NCBI GenBank assembly: GCA_030431975.1
Contig: JAUIHP010000021.1
Location: 1 to 64,000 of the forward strand
DNA from: a bacterium
GTDB lineage: Bacteria; Eisenbacteria; RBG-16-71-46; CAIMUX01
DNA length: 64,000 bases
Direction: 5' to 3'
This document shows positions 1 to 8,360 of the stretch, one piece after another. Every line of letters begins with the position of its first letter. The stretch's first letter is position 1. The notes beneath the pieces were generated by a model. It had not been told where the DNA came from. It searched no databases and saw only the letters and a program-made list of their open reading frames with translations. Position numbers and translations under genes: made by a program.

Positions 1-276
1 CAAAAGGGCGGGTGATAGGTCGAGTAGATCGCCCCGGGTGACGGAGTTCGGTCGGTCATGCTCGGAGAACTGCGAAACCCGTTCCCGAACGTCACCAATC
101 CTCAGGCCACAACCTTTCTGATTCGCATCAATCGCTGTATCAGATCGCCACCTTGGGATCCCTTACGAAGAGCGAGTTGCAGCCGGGCCCCTCGCCGTTC
201 ACAACGCTGCCGCCCGGCGCGGGGGATCCATCCCTCCGACTTGATTCATTCGAGTTTCGAGAGAGGAGACGGAGAA
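1..276. other. Left-edge non-coding stretch
   Basis: I see no supportable gene here. A reading frame runs open from position 58 into the first secreted protein, but its amino-acid content is Arg/Pro-rich and does not look coding, and a signal peptide begins only at 277. The stretch probably holds the promoter and leader of that gene; no convincing -35/-10 pair was found. Confidence 0.5.
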
Positions 277-2043
277 TTGAAAACACATCGTTTCATCACA
301 CTTCTGGGAGCGGTCGCAGCCTGCAGCTTCGGCGCCCACGTTTCGTACGCCTGTGGCCCCGGATCCAGCGGATCACCCACCGCATCTGTGATCCCGGGAG
401 ATCCTTACGGTCAACAGAGCGCGCTCGAGGAATGCGACGAGGTCATCACGCACGGCCAGGCCGGCGTCGCCGCCGTCGCCGCCTACTTCATGGAACTCGC
501 TCCCTTCGACCCAAGCTACGAAGCCATCTGGGAAGGCGCTCTCGACTGGATCGTGGCCACCGCCGAACCGCAGACGGTGGGCGTGGCCTGGCCCTGGGCC
601 TACTGCGATGGAGAGTCCCAGGAACTCAGCTACATCATCACGATCTGGAATGCCGAGGTTCTTTCCCGCGGTTACCTTCTCAACGGAAATGCCGACTACC
701 TTCCTCTCATCGATCAGGCCTTGGCCTGGGTCGACTCAGAGAAGCATGAACTGATCCCCGAGACCTGCATCTGGATCGAGGAAGTCGAGAATCACGAGTT
801 CAGCTTCACAGCGCTCTTCGGAGTGGCGTCGTTTCTCAAGTACAACCTCCAGATCTACCGGGCCACGGGCCGGCAGCTGGCCGCCGACCTGGCTCACTGC
901 TCAGCCCAGGCGCTTGTCGACGGAAAGACCGTCGATCCACTCGGCGTTTACTGGGGCGGAACTCCGCACACCGGATTTTGCGGTGGTGGATCGGGCATCA
1001 TCGAGGCCTTGGTCGAAGCGGACCAGCTCTTTGGCGACACCCATCCCCAGTACGGCGCCACGGCCAAGTCCGCGCTCGACTATCTGATCGCGACCTCGGA
1101 CGATTCGGAGGCTGGACTGAAGTGGGGTGTCATCGCCACCGACCCGTCGATTGCCGACGCCAAAATCGGGCGTGGTGTCTCCGCCGTCGGACGTGCCTTC
1201 CTTGCCGCATACGACGCCTATGGTGATGCGACCTACTTCAATCATGCACTGGGCGCGGCGGAATGGGTTCTTTCCCAGGCCGAAAGTCCGGTCTCCACCC
1301 AGCTGAAATGGGCGGACGGCAACCCCGACAACGGAACCACCTTTCGAACCGGTTGGTGTCGGGGAACGACCGGCGTCGCACACTTCCTCTACGACGTGAC
1401 CCAGGCGGGCGGACCGAAGATCTATGGTCGAGCCGCAGCCAAGGCGGCAAACTTTCTCGCTGCGGCCCAGGTTTCGACTCCGAGCGGTCCGGTCATGGTC
1501 TCCTATGAGGGCGCCGACCACGTAACGACGGACTTCATCTGGGGAATGGCCGGTATGGTCAATCCGATCTGGCAACCGCTGGGAGGTTTCGCTTCACGTC
1601 CTCCGCTCAGCGACGTCGTCCAGAACGCGGCCGACTGGTACATCGCGAACAAGATCGACGACAACGGCCAGTTCCGTTGGCCCTATACCGCCGTCGTCGG
1701 CCCGGGCCAGATAGACCAGCGACCTGCGTCACCGAAGACTCCGGACGTCTTCGACGCGCGGCTTCTTTCATCGAGCCACAGTGACGGCTACGAGATCGGC
1801 TTGCAGTGGCAAACGGAGGCTCCGGCCGCCGGCTCTCTGCAGTACGACGTCTTTGACGTTCGGGGACGGCGGGTCGCGGGCGGAGACATTGGCAATGCCC
1901 AACTCCAGGCGGATGCGGGAACGTTGAGCTTCCGCTGGGATGGGAAGGACGCGAACGGACGAAAGCTGGCCCGGGGTTCCTACGTCCTTTTGGTTCGTTC
2001 GGCCCAGAGTGAGCACCGAATGAAGGTTGCCGTTCTTCACTAG
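277..2043 (+). CDS. Secreted LanC-like six-hairpin protein with C-terminal FlgD-like domain
   Basis: This is a 588-residue secreted protein. I chose a TTG start at 277 because a purine-rich ribosome site (gaggagacggag) lies just upstream and the next residues form a signal peptide ending VSYA. Residues ~35-480 are helical and rich in Gly/Trp/Cys. They carry the motifs GFCGGGSG (Cys ~235) and GWCRGTTGVAHF (Cys ~361), which resemble the WCxGxxG zinc-site signature of LanC cyclases and related (alpha/alpha)6 toroids. The last ~90 residues are a FlgD-like Ig module (VFDVRGRRV, then WDGKDANGRKLARGSY). The family assignment is by motif; a glycosidase-type (alpha/alpha)6 barrel is an alternative. 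Lanthionine synthesis is unlikely for an exported protein with no lanthipeptide genes nearby, so the substrate is unknown. Confidence 0.65.
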   Translation: MKTHRFITLLGAVAACSFGAHVSYACGPGSSGSPTASVIPGDPYGQQSALEECDEVITHGQAGVAAVAAYFMELAPFDPSYEAIWEGALDWIVATAEPQTVGVAWPWAYCDGESQELSYIITIWNAEVLSRGYLLNGNADYLPLIDQALAWVDSEKHELIPETCIWIEEVENHEFSFTALFGVASFLKYNLQIYRATGRQLAADLAHCSAQALVDGKTVDPLGVYWGGTPHTGFCGGGSGIIEALVEADQLFGDTHPQYGATAKSALDYLIATSDDSEAGLKWGVIATDPSIADAKIGRGVSAVGRAFLAAYDAYGDATYFNHALGAAEWVLSQAESPVSTQLKWADGNPDNGTTFRTGWCRGTTGVAHFLYDVTQAGGPKIYGRAAAKAANFLAAAQVSTPSGPVMVSYEGADHVTTDFIWGMAGMVNPIWQPLGGFASRPPLSDVVQNAADWYIANKIDDNGQFRWPYTAVVGPGQIDQRPASPKTPDVFDARLLSSSHSDGYEIGLQWQTEAPAAGSLQYDVFDVRGRRVAGGDIGNAQLQADAGTLSFRWDGKDANGRKLARGSYVLLVRSAQSEHRMKVAVLH

Positions 2044-2070
2044 TAGCACGTTGGCAGCTACAGTAGCGGG

Positions 2071-2667
2071 GTGCCGATCGACTTGTCCGATGCACGAGCG
2101 GCGGCCCCCGCTCTTCTCGGAGCCGTTCTCGTCCGCGAGAAGGCCGGGTGTCCCACGCGCCGCGCCCGGATCGTGGAAACGGAAGCCTATCTACCCAACG
2201 ATCCTGCGTCCCACTCCTTCGGCGGAGAGACGCGGAGAAACGCGACCATGTTCGGACCCGCGGGCAACGCCTACGTCTACCGCATCCATCGCGTCGTCTG
2301 TTTCAACATCGTGACCGGCGAGGCAGGAACGGGAGAAGCGGTGCTCATTCGTGCGGTCGAGCCGCTCGAAGGTCGGGCCGAGATGGAGGCCGCGAGAACC
2401 CGGGCCACGGTCGGACGATCCCGTCCCTGGAACTACGACCTTTGCAACGGGCCAGGGAAGCTCTGTCAGGCTCTGGATATCGAACTGAGTCATGACGGAG
2501 CCCCGCTCATTGGACCGGGACGAACTCCATCAGACTCGATTTCGTTGCAGCCGGCGCCCCACGCGGCCCGGTTCCGAAGCACGGTTCGGATCGGAATCTC
2601 CAAAGCGAAGGAAGAGAAGTTGCGCTTCGTCCTGCCGGACTCGCTCTGGCTGTCCCGCAAACTCTGA
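2071..2667 (+). CDS. mpg: DNA-3-methyladenine glycosylase (AAG/MPG type)
   Basis: This is a 198-residue cytoplasmic base-excision repair enzyme of the AAG/MPG family, which removes 3-methyladenine, hypoxanthine and other alkylated or deaminated purines. Family signatures are visible: the early ALLGAVLVR segment, the catalytic-Glu strand RIVETEAYL, ASHSFGGETRRNATMFGPAG, AYVYRIH, and EAVLIRAVEPLEG. Length is normal for the family. The start is a GTG at 2071 with only a weak ribosome site, 27 bases after the upstream stop. The stop lies 3 bp from the stop of the convergent photolyase gene, so two DNA-repair genes face each other tail to tail. Confidence 0.93.
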   Translation: MPIDLSDARAAAPALLGAVLVREKAGCPTRRARIVETEAYLPNDPASHSFGGETRRNATMFGPAGNAYVYRIHRVVCFNIVTGEAGTGEAVLIRAVEPLEGRAEMEAARTRATVGRSRPWNYDLCNGPGKLCQALDIELSHDGAPLIGPGRTPSDSISLQPAPHAARFRSTVRIGISKAKEEKLRFVLPDSLWLSRKL

Positions 2668-2670
2668 AGA

Positions 2671-4203
2671 TCAGTTTCGCCGACAACGAAGCCGGATGCT
2701 CGCCGCCTGCTTCTCAATCTGACCCCGCTCGCCGTCGGACTTTCGATCCAGGTTGCGCAGTTGAAGTCCCATACGCGTGTTCTTCTCCAGTCGCTTCCGG
2801 TGACGGTCGAGAAAGTCCCAGTAGAGCGTCGTGAACGGACACGCGTCCTCGCCGACCGACTTTGCCGGATCGTACGGACACGAAGAACAGTAGTTGCTCA
2901 TTCGCTGGATGTACTTCCCTGTCGCCACATACGGTTTGGAGGCCATGAGGCCGCCGTCGGCAAACTGCGACATACCGATGACGTTGGGTAGCTCCACCCA
3001 CTCGACGGCATCGACGTAGACGGCCAGATACCATTCGTGGATCTGCTTCGGTTCGACGCCAAGCAACAGCGAGAAGAGCCCGGTGACCATCAACCGTTGG
3101 ATGTGGTGCGCGTAGCCGTACTTGAGGGTCTGTCCGATCGACTCCGCCAGACAGACCATTTCCGTGTCGCCTGTCCAGTAGAAGTCCGGAAGCGGCTCCT
3201 TCGCCTCGAGAGCGTTGCGCTTTCCGTACTCCGGCATGAACTCCCAATAGATGCCGCGAACGTATTCTCTCCAACCCAGAATCTGGCGGATGAATCCTTC
3301 GGCGGACGGCAGCGGGACATCACCGTTTCGGTACGCAGCCTCCGCCGCTTCGACGACTTCTCTCGGCCGAAGCAGTTTCAGGTTGAGGGCTGCCGATAAG
3401 AGCGAGTGATACAGGAAAGGCTGATCGGTCCACATCGCGTCCTGGTGACGTCCGAAGTGCGACAACCTCTGCTGGATGAAGTCTCGGAGGAGTCGCAAGG
3501 CGTCGGGGCGCGTCACCGGCCAGTCGAAGTTTTCGAGCGATCCGGGATGCTCGGGGAACTGCGCCTCCACTTCCTGCAGGACCTTCTGGGTTACAGCATC
3601 GGGAGGAAACGAGAGCGGAGACTTGATCTCCGGGGGTCCTTCCTTTCCGAAGGAGTCCCGATTCTTCTCGTCGTAGTTCCAGCTGCCCCCAACCGGTTCA
3701 TCTCCGTCCATCAGAACATCGAAGCGCTTGCGAAGCTCGCGATAGAAGTACTCCAGCCGGAGTTGCTTCCGACCCCGGGCATGTTCACGAAAGTCCTGTT
3801 GAGTACAGAAGAAGTGGTCGTCCACTACGACCGTCAACGGGACACCGTGGTCCTCACAGGTGGCTTCGATCGAGGACTGCACTCGATGGTCTCCGAACTC
3901 CAGTACCCGTAGTTCCTGCGGGTCTTCCTCGCGAAGAGCACGGGCCAACTCGGAAGAGAGGCCACCGCCGTTTTCCGGATCGGAAAGCTGGCGGTAGATA
4001 ACCCGGAACCCTTCGTTGATCCGGTCGTCCCGAAAGTGTCGCATCGCCGACAGAAACAGCGCAGAGCGATTCTTGTGACTCCAAACGTGGGTCGATTCCT
4101 CACTGGCTTCGATCATCAGGAGCGCGTCGGAATCACGGTTTGCTTCCCGTAGAATCGCCGATTCCGGATCCAACTGGTCTCCGAGAATGAGGAGCAGGTT
4201 CAC
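2671..4203 (-). CDS. Fe-S bacterial cryptochrome / (6-4) photolyase-related protein
   Basis: This 510-residue flavoprotein belongs to the FeS-BCP group (deoxyribodipyrimidine photolyase-related proteins such as CryB and Agrobacterium PhrB), which bind FAD and a [4Fe-4S] cluster and can repair (6-4) photoproducts. It opens with the Rossmann strand LLLILGDQLD. The segment CLAESIGQTLKYGYAHHIQR supplies the first cluster Cys and the His-His pair typical of the group. YCSSCPYD and GEDACPF supply the other three cluster cysteines. The length matches the family. It overlaps the upstream SDR gene by 4 bp (ATGA) and is the last gene of a five-gene leftward operon. Photoreceptor versus repair function cannot be settled from sequence. 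Confidence 0.93.
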   Translation of the reverse strand: MNLLLILGDQLDPESAILREANRDSDALLMIEASEESTHVWSHKNRSALFLSAMRHFRDDRINEGFRVIYRQLSDPENGGGLSSELARALREEDPQELRVLEFGDHRVQSSIEATCEDHGVPLTVVVDDHFFCTQQDFREHARGRKQLRLEYFYRELRKRFDVLMDGDEPVGGSWNYDEKNRDSFGKEGPPEIKSPLSFPPDAVTQKVLQEVEAQFPEHPGSLENFDWPVTRPDALRLLRDFIQQRLSHFGRHQDAMWTDQPFLYHSLLSAALNLKLLRPREVVEAAEAAYRNGDVPLPSAEGFIRQILGWREYVRGIYWEFMPEYGKRNALEAKEPLPDFYWTGDTEMVCLAESIGQTLKYGYAHHIQRLMVTGLFSLLLGVEPKQIHEWYLAVYVDAVEWVELPNVIGMSQFADGGLMASKPYVATGKYIQRMSNYCSSCPYDPAKSVGEDACPFTTLYWDFLDRHRKRLEKNTRMGLQLRNLDRKSDGERGQIEKQAASIRLRCRRN

Positions 4204-5777
4204 GAGCGGCCGAGAGGTTGGGGCGGACTGGAATGAGCCACTTCATTCGGGATCGTTCCCGATTCGAAGCTTTCGGCTGTCCTTTGAATGCCGCGCAGCA
4301 TCCCGCTGAAAACGATGCCGTGTAGAGGCAGCACCAAGTACCAGTAGAGCAGTCCGAAGAGGCCCTTGGGACGAAACCGCGCGGTTTGGGTGAGCCGGGT
4401 CCCGGTCCTGCCTCCGGCTGTGTTGCCGGTTGTGTTGCCGGTTGTGTCGTCGGTTGTTTCGCCGGTGGTCTCGGGTTCCAGTCGAAACTCGAGGAGAGCC
4501 TCGCCGGGAAGCTTCATCTCCGCGCGAAGGGACAGGCGCTCATTCTTGGTCACGTTCGTAACGCGCCAGAAGTCCAAGGCTTCCCCGTAACCGACCCGCT
4601 CCGGATCCCGGCGTCCCCGCCGCAGGCCCGGGCCTCCCACCATTCGGTCGATGAATCCGCGCACCTTCCAAAGCCAGTCCGAAGCGTAGTAACCATTGCC
4701 GCCTCCGATGCGGACGACGGCGCGAAACGTAGATTCGGCGGGTGCGCCGACCGTGACCGTCCGTTCGTCGACAAAGACCTTTCCGCCTGCCCAGTCGGGA
4801 TCTCCAGGAATGGGCCCGGCACTCGACCACACGGTCTGCACGTCGGAAAGGCGCTGTCGTCGCAATGCGAGACGTATCGCCTCACGAACGGTTAGTAGTT
4901 GTTGCGGCATGAGACGCGCGGCGTCGTCATTCCGGCAGACGACCCGATTGCGCAAGCCGTCGGCCAAGGGACGGGCCAGTTTGGAACTGACCGGCGTGAT
5001 GAGATGAATCCAGAGAGAACTGAGTTTGGGGCTGAGGACAGGAACCGGAACCACGATCCGGCGTGGGAGTCCGAGTTCCTCCGCCATGACTTCCATGATT
5101 CGCTGATAGCTCATGACATCCGGCGAACCGATGTCCAGAGTGCGTCCGGCTGTTTCCGGAACGTCGAGGCAAGCCACCAGGTAGTGGAGCACATTGCGAA
5201 TTCCGATGGGCTGACAGTCGGTACGAACCCACTTCGGCGTGATCATCGCAGGGAGGCGTTCGACCAGATAACGAAGGATTTCGAAGGAAGCAGAGCCCGA
5301 TCCAATGATCATGGCGGCGCGAAACACCGTCACCGGAGTCGATCCGGACGCGAGGCAGGCCTCGACTTCGCGACGGGACTGAAGATGTTCCGACAGGTCG
5401 GCGCCGGTTTCTCCCAGGCCTCCCAGATAGATGATGCGCTCGATTCCGCTCCGCTCGGCCGCCTCGGCAAAGCCTCGGGCCATCTGACGATCCTGCTCCC
5501 GGTAGTCGCCGCCCGCGGAGACCATGGAGTGGATCAGGTAGAAGGCAGCGCCACAACCGCGGAGGCCGGACTCCAAACTGCCGGTTTCGGCGAGGTCTCC
5601 CTTGACGATCTCCACGCGGGGATCCGTGGCCCAGGGATGTCGCAGTAGTTTGGCTGGGGATCGGACCAGGCAGCGAACGCGGAAGCCGCTGTCCAACAAC
5701 TCGTAGACGAGACGGCCACCGATATAGCCGGAAGCTCCCGTGACGAGAACCGGCTTCGAGCGCGGATCGATACTCAT
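4200..5777 (-). CDS. NmrA-like SDR oxidoreductase with C-terminal DUF2867
   Basis: The protein has about 525 residues. The N-terminus KPVLVTGASGYIGGRLVYELL is an NAD(P)-binding TGxxGxxG fold, followed by an atypical SDR (NmrA/YbjT-like) domain to about residue 300. The remainder (SDWLWKVRGFIDRMVGGPG region) matches the DUF2867 domain that usually follows this SDR type. A Thr-rich insert around 4416-4475 is encoded by five 12-bp tandem units. I start at the ATG at 5777, but a TTG at 5831 overlaps the upstream stop as TTGA and would add 18 residues, so coupled initiation there is possible. This SDR-DUF2867 family is often found next to FeS cryptochromes; its substrate is not known. Confidence 0.85.
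   Translation of the reverse strand: MSIDPRSKPVLVTGASGYIGGRLVYELLDSGFRVRCLVRSPAKLLRHPWATDPRVEIVKGDLAETGSLESGLRGCGAAFYLIHSMVSAGGDYREQDRQMARGFAEAAERSGIERIIYLGGLGETGADLSEHLQSRREVEACLASGSTPVTVFRAAMIIGSGSASFEILRYLVERLPAMITPKWVRTDCQPIGIRNVLHYLVACLDVPETAGRTLDIGSPDVMSYQRIMEVMAEELGLPRRIVVPVPVLSPKLSSLWIHLITPVSSKLARPLADGLRNRVVCRNDDAARLMPQQLLTVREAIRLALRRQRLSDVQTVWSSAGPIPGDPDWAGGKVFVDERTVTVGAPAESTFRAVVRIGGGNGYYASDWLWKVRGFIDRMVGGPGLRRGRRDPERVGYGEALDFWRVTNVTKNERLSLRAEMKLPGEALLEFRLEPETTGETTDDTTGNTTGNTAGGRTGTRLTQTARFRPKGLFGLLYWYLVLPLHGIVFSGMLRGIQRTAESFESGTIPNEVAHSSPPQPLGRS
4416..4475. repeat. Five 12-bp tandem repeats inside the SDR gene
   Basis: Five units of 12 bp based on ggttgtgttgcc lie end to end with a few substitutions. 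Read on the minus strand they encode a Thr-Thr-Gly-rich linker within the DUF2867 part of the protein. Similar 12-bp tandem arrays occur in non-coding DNA elsewhere in this window. Confidence 0.85.
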
Positions 5778-5827
5778 GCTCTTGGCTTCGACCCGTTGGC
5801 GAATTCGGATGCGCCCCGGCCTCTTTC

Positions 5828-7162
5828 TCAAGGCGAGATCACACGGGCCGGAACATAATTCCTCACGTACTGAATCAGATCGTCAAAGTAGTCGTGGTAC
5901 CCAAAGGCCTGCATCTCGAGGATCGCTTCCCCGTTTGTCCAACCGTGAGCCTCGATTCGGTAGAGAGCGGCCATCATTCCCGTCCGGTCCTTCCCTTGCG
6001 CACAGTGGAAGTAGAGGGGGCGTCTCGTTTCATCCCCAACCAACCGCAGAAACTCGTCGACCTGTTCCGGCTGTGGTGGACTGGACCAGAGAAACGCGGT
6101 CAACGGGATCGAGTGGTACTCCAGGCCCAGATCTTCCGCGAGCTCTCGTTCGGAGTCGCCGGAGGTCAGATCGATGACGGTGCGGAAACCGCGCCGGCGG
6201 AGTTCCGTCAACCCGTCGCGGCCGGGCCGGGCGCCGCGAGCCAGAGTCGGTTCGAGGTAGGCGAAGTCGTCGATTCGCGTGGTCCGATCTCGGCGCGCCC
6301 AGTCCCAAGGAGCCAACGCGTCCCGACCTGGGTCCGCGAGTTGTGCCGAAACCCAAACTGGGTCATGGTCGCTGACGTCTTCACTGTCCCGGACCACCCC
6401 AGCCGGCGGTTTCGCGGCCAGATCGAATCCGCGGAGAAAGATATGATCGACACCGAAGATCTTGGTCGTCGCTCCCAACCCGCGTGTCGGCCAACTGAAG
6501 CCGTCTTCCTCGAGGACGGCGCCGATCCCTCCCGAGTTGAAGTCGCCGCCGATGACGGCCGGTCCGGGATGTCCGCGGGCGTCGGCGAGTACGGTTTCCA
6601 GCTGCTCTCGGCGCCCCCCGGGTGACACCTGAATGGGAAGCGACAAGTGCACGCTGTACGCTCGCACCCGTCTCCCGTTCACGTCGACGGTGGCGGCAAG
6701 AGCGATCCGCCGCGTCCCTCCAATGAACGCGGAATGCGGGAGCGGAATCTTCTCGACTCCGAGGATCGGATACGGCGTCAGAACCGCATTGCCAAAGTCA
6801 CGGCCTGTCTTTCGGGAAACGGAAGCAGGAGCGTAGGCCCAGTTCATCTGGAGAGCCTCGGCGAGTTTCCGCACTCCCTGCCCGTCCATTTCCTGCAGGA
6901 GCAGTAGATCAACATCCCGCAACTGCGGATGCTCCCGAAGCACACGGGCGGCAGCGTCCACCTCGAGGGCATGCTCTATGTTGAAAGTGACGATGCGAAG
7001 GCCGGACTTCGTTGGAGCACTCGCTTGCCGCTGAACGGAGAAGGACGCGATCGGTCCGGATGGGTCGGTGTAGTTGCGGGTGCCGGCACAACCGACCAGC
7101 AGGACCAGGAACGGTAGGAACCAGGAAACGTGTGGGAAGCCCCTTGCCGCCGCGCCGGACAC
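5828..7162 (-). CDS. Lipoprotein: EEP phosphodiesterase fused to a tyrosine/dual-specificity phosphatase
   Basis: This 444-residue predicted lipoprotein starts at a GTG at 7162, six bases after the previous stop. The leader ends in the lipobox LLVGC. Residues ~45-275 form an endonuclease/exonuclease/phosphatase (EEP) fold with VTFNIEHA, LLLLQEMDG, VIGGDFNSG and SDHDP catalytic motifs. Residues ~290-444 form a cysteine phosphatase domain with a P-loop HCAQGKDRTG (Cys387, Arg393). Both active sites look intact. It is anchored outside the cytoplasm, so extracellular phosphoesters or inositol/lipid phosphates are plausible substrates; this is inference. It sits in an operon with a small holin-like protein upstream and the SDR downstream. 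A fusion of these two phosphatase classes is unusual. Confidence 0.88.
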   Translation of the reverse strand: MSGAAARGFPHVSWFLPFLVLLVGCAGTRNYTDPSGPIASFSVQRQASAPTKSGLRIVTFNIEHALEVDAAARVLREHPQLRDVDLLLLQEMDGQGVRKLAEALQMNWAYAPASVSRKTGRDFGNAVLTPYPILGVEKIPLPHSAFIGGTRRIALAATVDVNGRRVRAYSVHLSLPIQVSPGGRREQLETVLADARGHPGPAVIGGDFNSGGIGAVLEEDGFSWPTRGLGATTKIFGVDHIFLRGFDLAAKPPAGVVRDSEDVSDHDPVWVSAQLADPGRDALAPWDWARRDRTTRIDDFAYLEPTLARGARPGRDGLTELRRRGFRTVIDLTSGDSERELAEDLGLEYHSIPLTAFLWSSPPQPEQVDEFLRLVGDETRRPLYFHCAQGKDRTGMMAALYRIEAHGWTNGEAILEMQAFGYHDYFDDLIQYVRNYVPARVISP

Positions 7163-7167
7163 TGCGA

Positions 7168-7527
7168 CTAGTCTTTCTTCTTTTGGTCCGGCTTCAGGAT
7201 CGCCCCGAGAAACCAGGAAACCGCGCTCATGATGAGTGCTCCCAGAAACGCCGATCCGAATCCTTCCACATAGAATCCGGAAACGAGAGTGGACCCGAGC
7301 GCGAAGAGAACTCCGTTGAGGACAAAGTAGAAGAAACCCAAGGTCACGATCGTAATGGGAAGCGTCAGGATGACGAGGATCGGCTTGAGGACGGCATTGA
7401 GAAAGCCGAGGACGATCGCTGCGACCAAAAGGGTTGGGACGGACTGGATGGACACCCCTGCGAGCAGATAGGAGGCGACCCAAAGGGCCACCGAACTCAC
7501 GAACCAGTGTACGAGGAGACGTTGCAT
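7168..7527 (-). CDS. Phage holin family / DUF-type four-TM membrane protein
   Basis: This 119-residue integral membrane protein has four hydrophobic segments (WFVSSVALWVASYLL, TLLVAAIVLGFLNAVL, ITIVTLGFFYFVLNGVLFAL, FLGALIMSAVSWFLGAI) and a lysine-rich tail. The pattern, with a Pro-rich LKPILVILTLPITI loop, is that of the mycobacterial four-TM holin superfamily IV (PF04020), which is widespread outside phages and has no established role there. The ATG at 7527 is 7 bases after the stop of the DTW gene and the stop is 5 bases before the next start, so it is an internal operon gene rather than a phage relic. Confidence 0.88.
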   Translation of the reverse strand: MQRLLVHWFVSSVALWVASYLLAGVSIQSVPTLLVAAIVLGFLNAVLKPILVILTLPITIVTLGFFYFVLNGVLFALGSTLVSGFYVEGFGSAFLGALIMSAVSWFLGAILKPDQKKKD

Positions 7528-7534
7528 ATCGTGT

Positions 7535-8227
7535 TTACCCCAGAAAGAACTTCCTTGTTTCCCACTTCTTGGACGGTGTGCGTTCCGATGCCGGTCGGTA
7601 GGGCCGCCGACGGTAGCCGCCGCGATTCGGATCCGAGGCGCACTCCATCTGCTGTTTGACGAGGGCGTCGAGCACATCCAGAAGTACCCGGTGAGCACCG
7701 TCGGTATTCTCCTCCCCGACCCGATCCGCTTCTTCGATGACCCGGTGAACGGACTCGATCGTAGAAAGACAGAGTTCTCCGGGTTGTTGTTTGATGCGGA
7801 AGCGGGACGGAGCGGCGGGATCGATGGAAAGCCGCGGAAGGTTCCGAAGATTGGCGCTTCGCGTCAGCATCGTCTTTGCCGAAGGCCACGTAGCATCCAG
7901 GACGAGCACCTGCAGGGGCTTCACGGCCGGTGCGCTGACCCGATGTTCCAGCTTTCGCCCGCCGGGATAGAGGAGTACGGACTCGTAGCGCGAATCACCC
8001 AGGATCTCCGCGATCCGCGAGTCGTTCGAAAAGTCGATCCCGACCCGGATTTCACTGTTGGGCAGGCAGGCGCGGGTCAGGCGGCCGGTCCCGACCTTCT
8101 GCTTCTTGGCTTCCTTCGGGTGCATGAGCAGGACGAAACGTGTTCTCGTCGCAACGCGGCGAATGACGGGACACAAACAGAAGTCCTGCGGCCGCCAGCA
8201 AGTCCAGCAACGTTGTCGAGGAGTCAT
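7535..8227 (-). CDS. DTW-domain protein (tRNA-uridine aminocarboxypropyltransferase family)
   Basis: The protein has 230 residues. The start CWTCWRPQDFCLC gives the four zinc-type cysteines expected of the family; next come LLMHPKEAKKQKVGTGRL, the signature LVLDATWPSAKTML (the D-x-T-W motif), and LSTIESV. The characterised member in E. coli, TapT/YfiP, transfers an aminocarboxypropyl group from SAM to uridine in tRNA (acp3U). The ATG at 8227 fits the domain start; only a weak ribosome site precedes it. It is the first gene of the five-gene leftward operon ending in the photolyase. The target tRNA position here is unknown. Confidence 0.9.
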   Translation of the reverse strand: MTPRQRCWTCWRPQDFCLCPVIRRVATRTRFVLLMHPKEAKKQKVGTGRLTRACLPNSEIRVGIDFSNDSRIAEILGDSRYESVLLYPGGRKLEHRVSAPAVKPLQVLVLDATWPSAKTMLTRSANLRNLPRLSIDPAAPSRFRIKQQPGELCLSTIESVHRVIEEADRVGEENTDGAHRVLLDVLDALVKQQMECASDPNRGGYRRRPYRPASERTPSKKWETRKFFLG

Positions 8228-8360
8228 CGCGTGCTCTTGATCAGTTCCCTGTCGCAGCAGAATTCGGACGACTCGCGCCCGTTCCGGCTCAGTGTACTGC
8301 GATCGACGCGAACCGACGAGGGCAAGGGACAAACTATCTCCGACCTTCAGAACAGACCTG

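Noticed and set aside
58-276. N-terminal extension of the first protein from an ATG at 58
   Set aside because: The extra 73 residues are non-coding in character, and a ribosome site plus signal peptide mark 277 as the start.
7163-7483. Upstream extension of the dual phosphatase
   Set aside because: It lies wholly within the holin-like gene in another frame; the GTG at 7162 gives a proper lipoprotein signal.
7168-7527. Holin as evidence of a prophage
   Set aside because: No lysis, structural or integrase genes nearby; the family is common in bacterial operons unrelated to phage.
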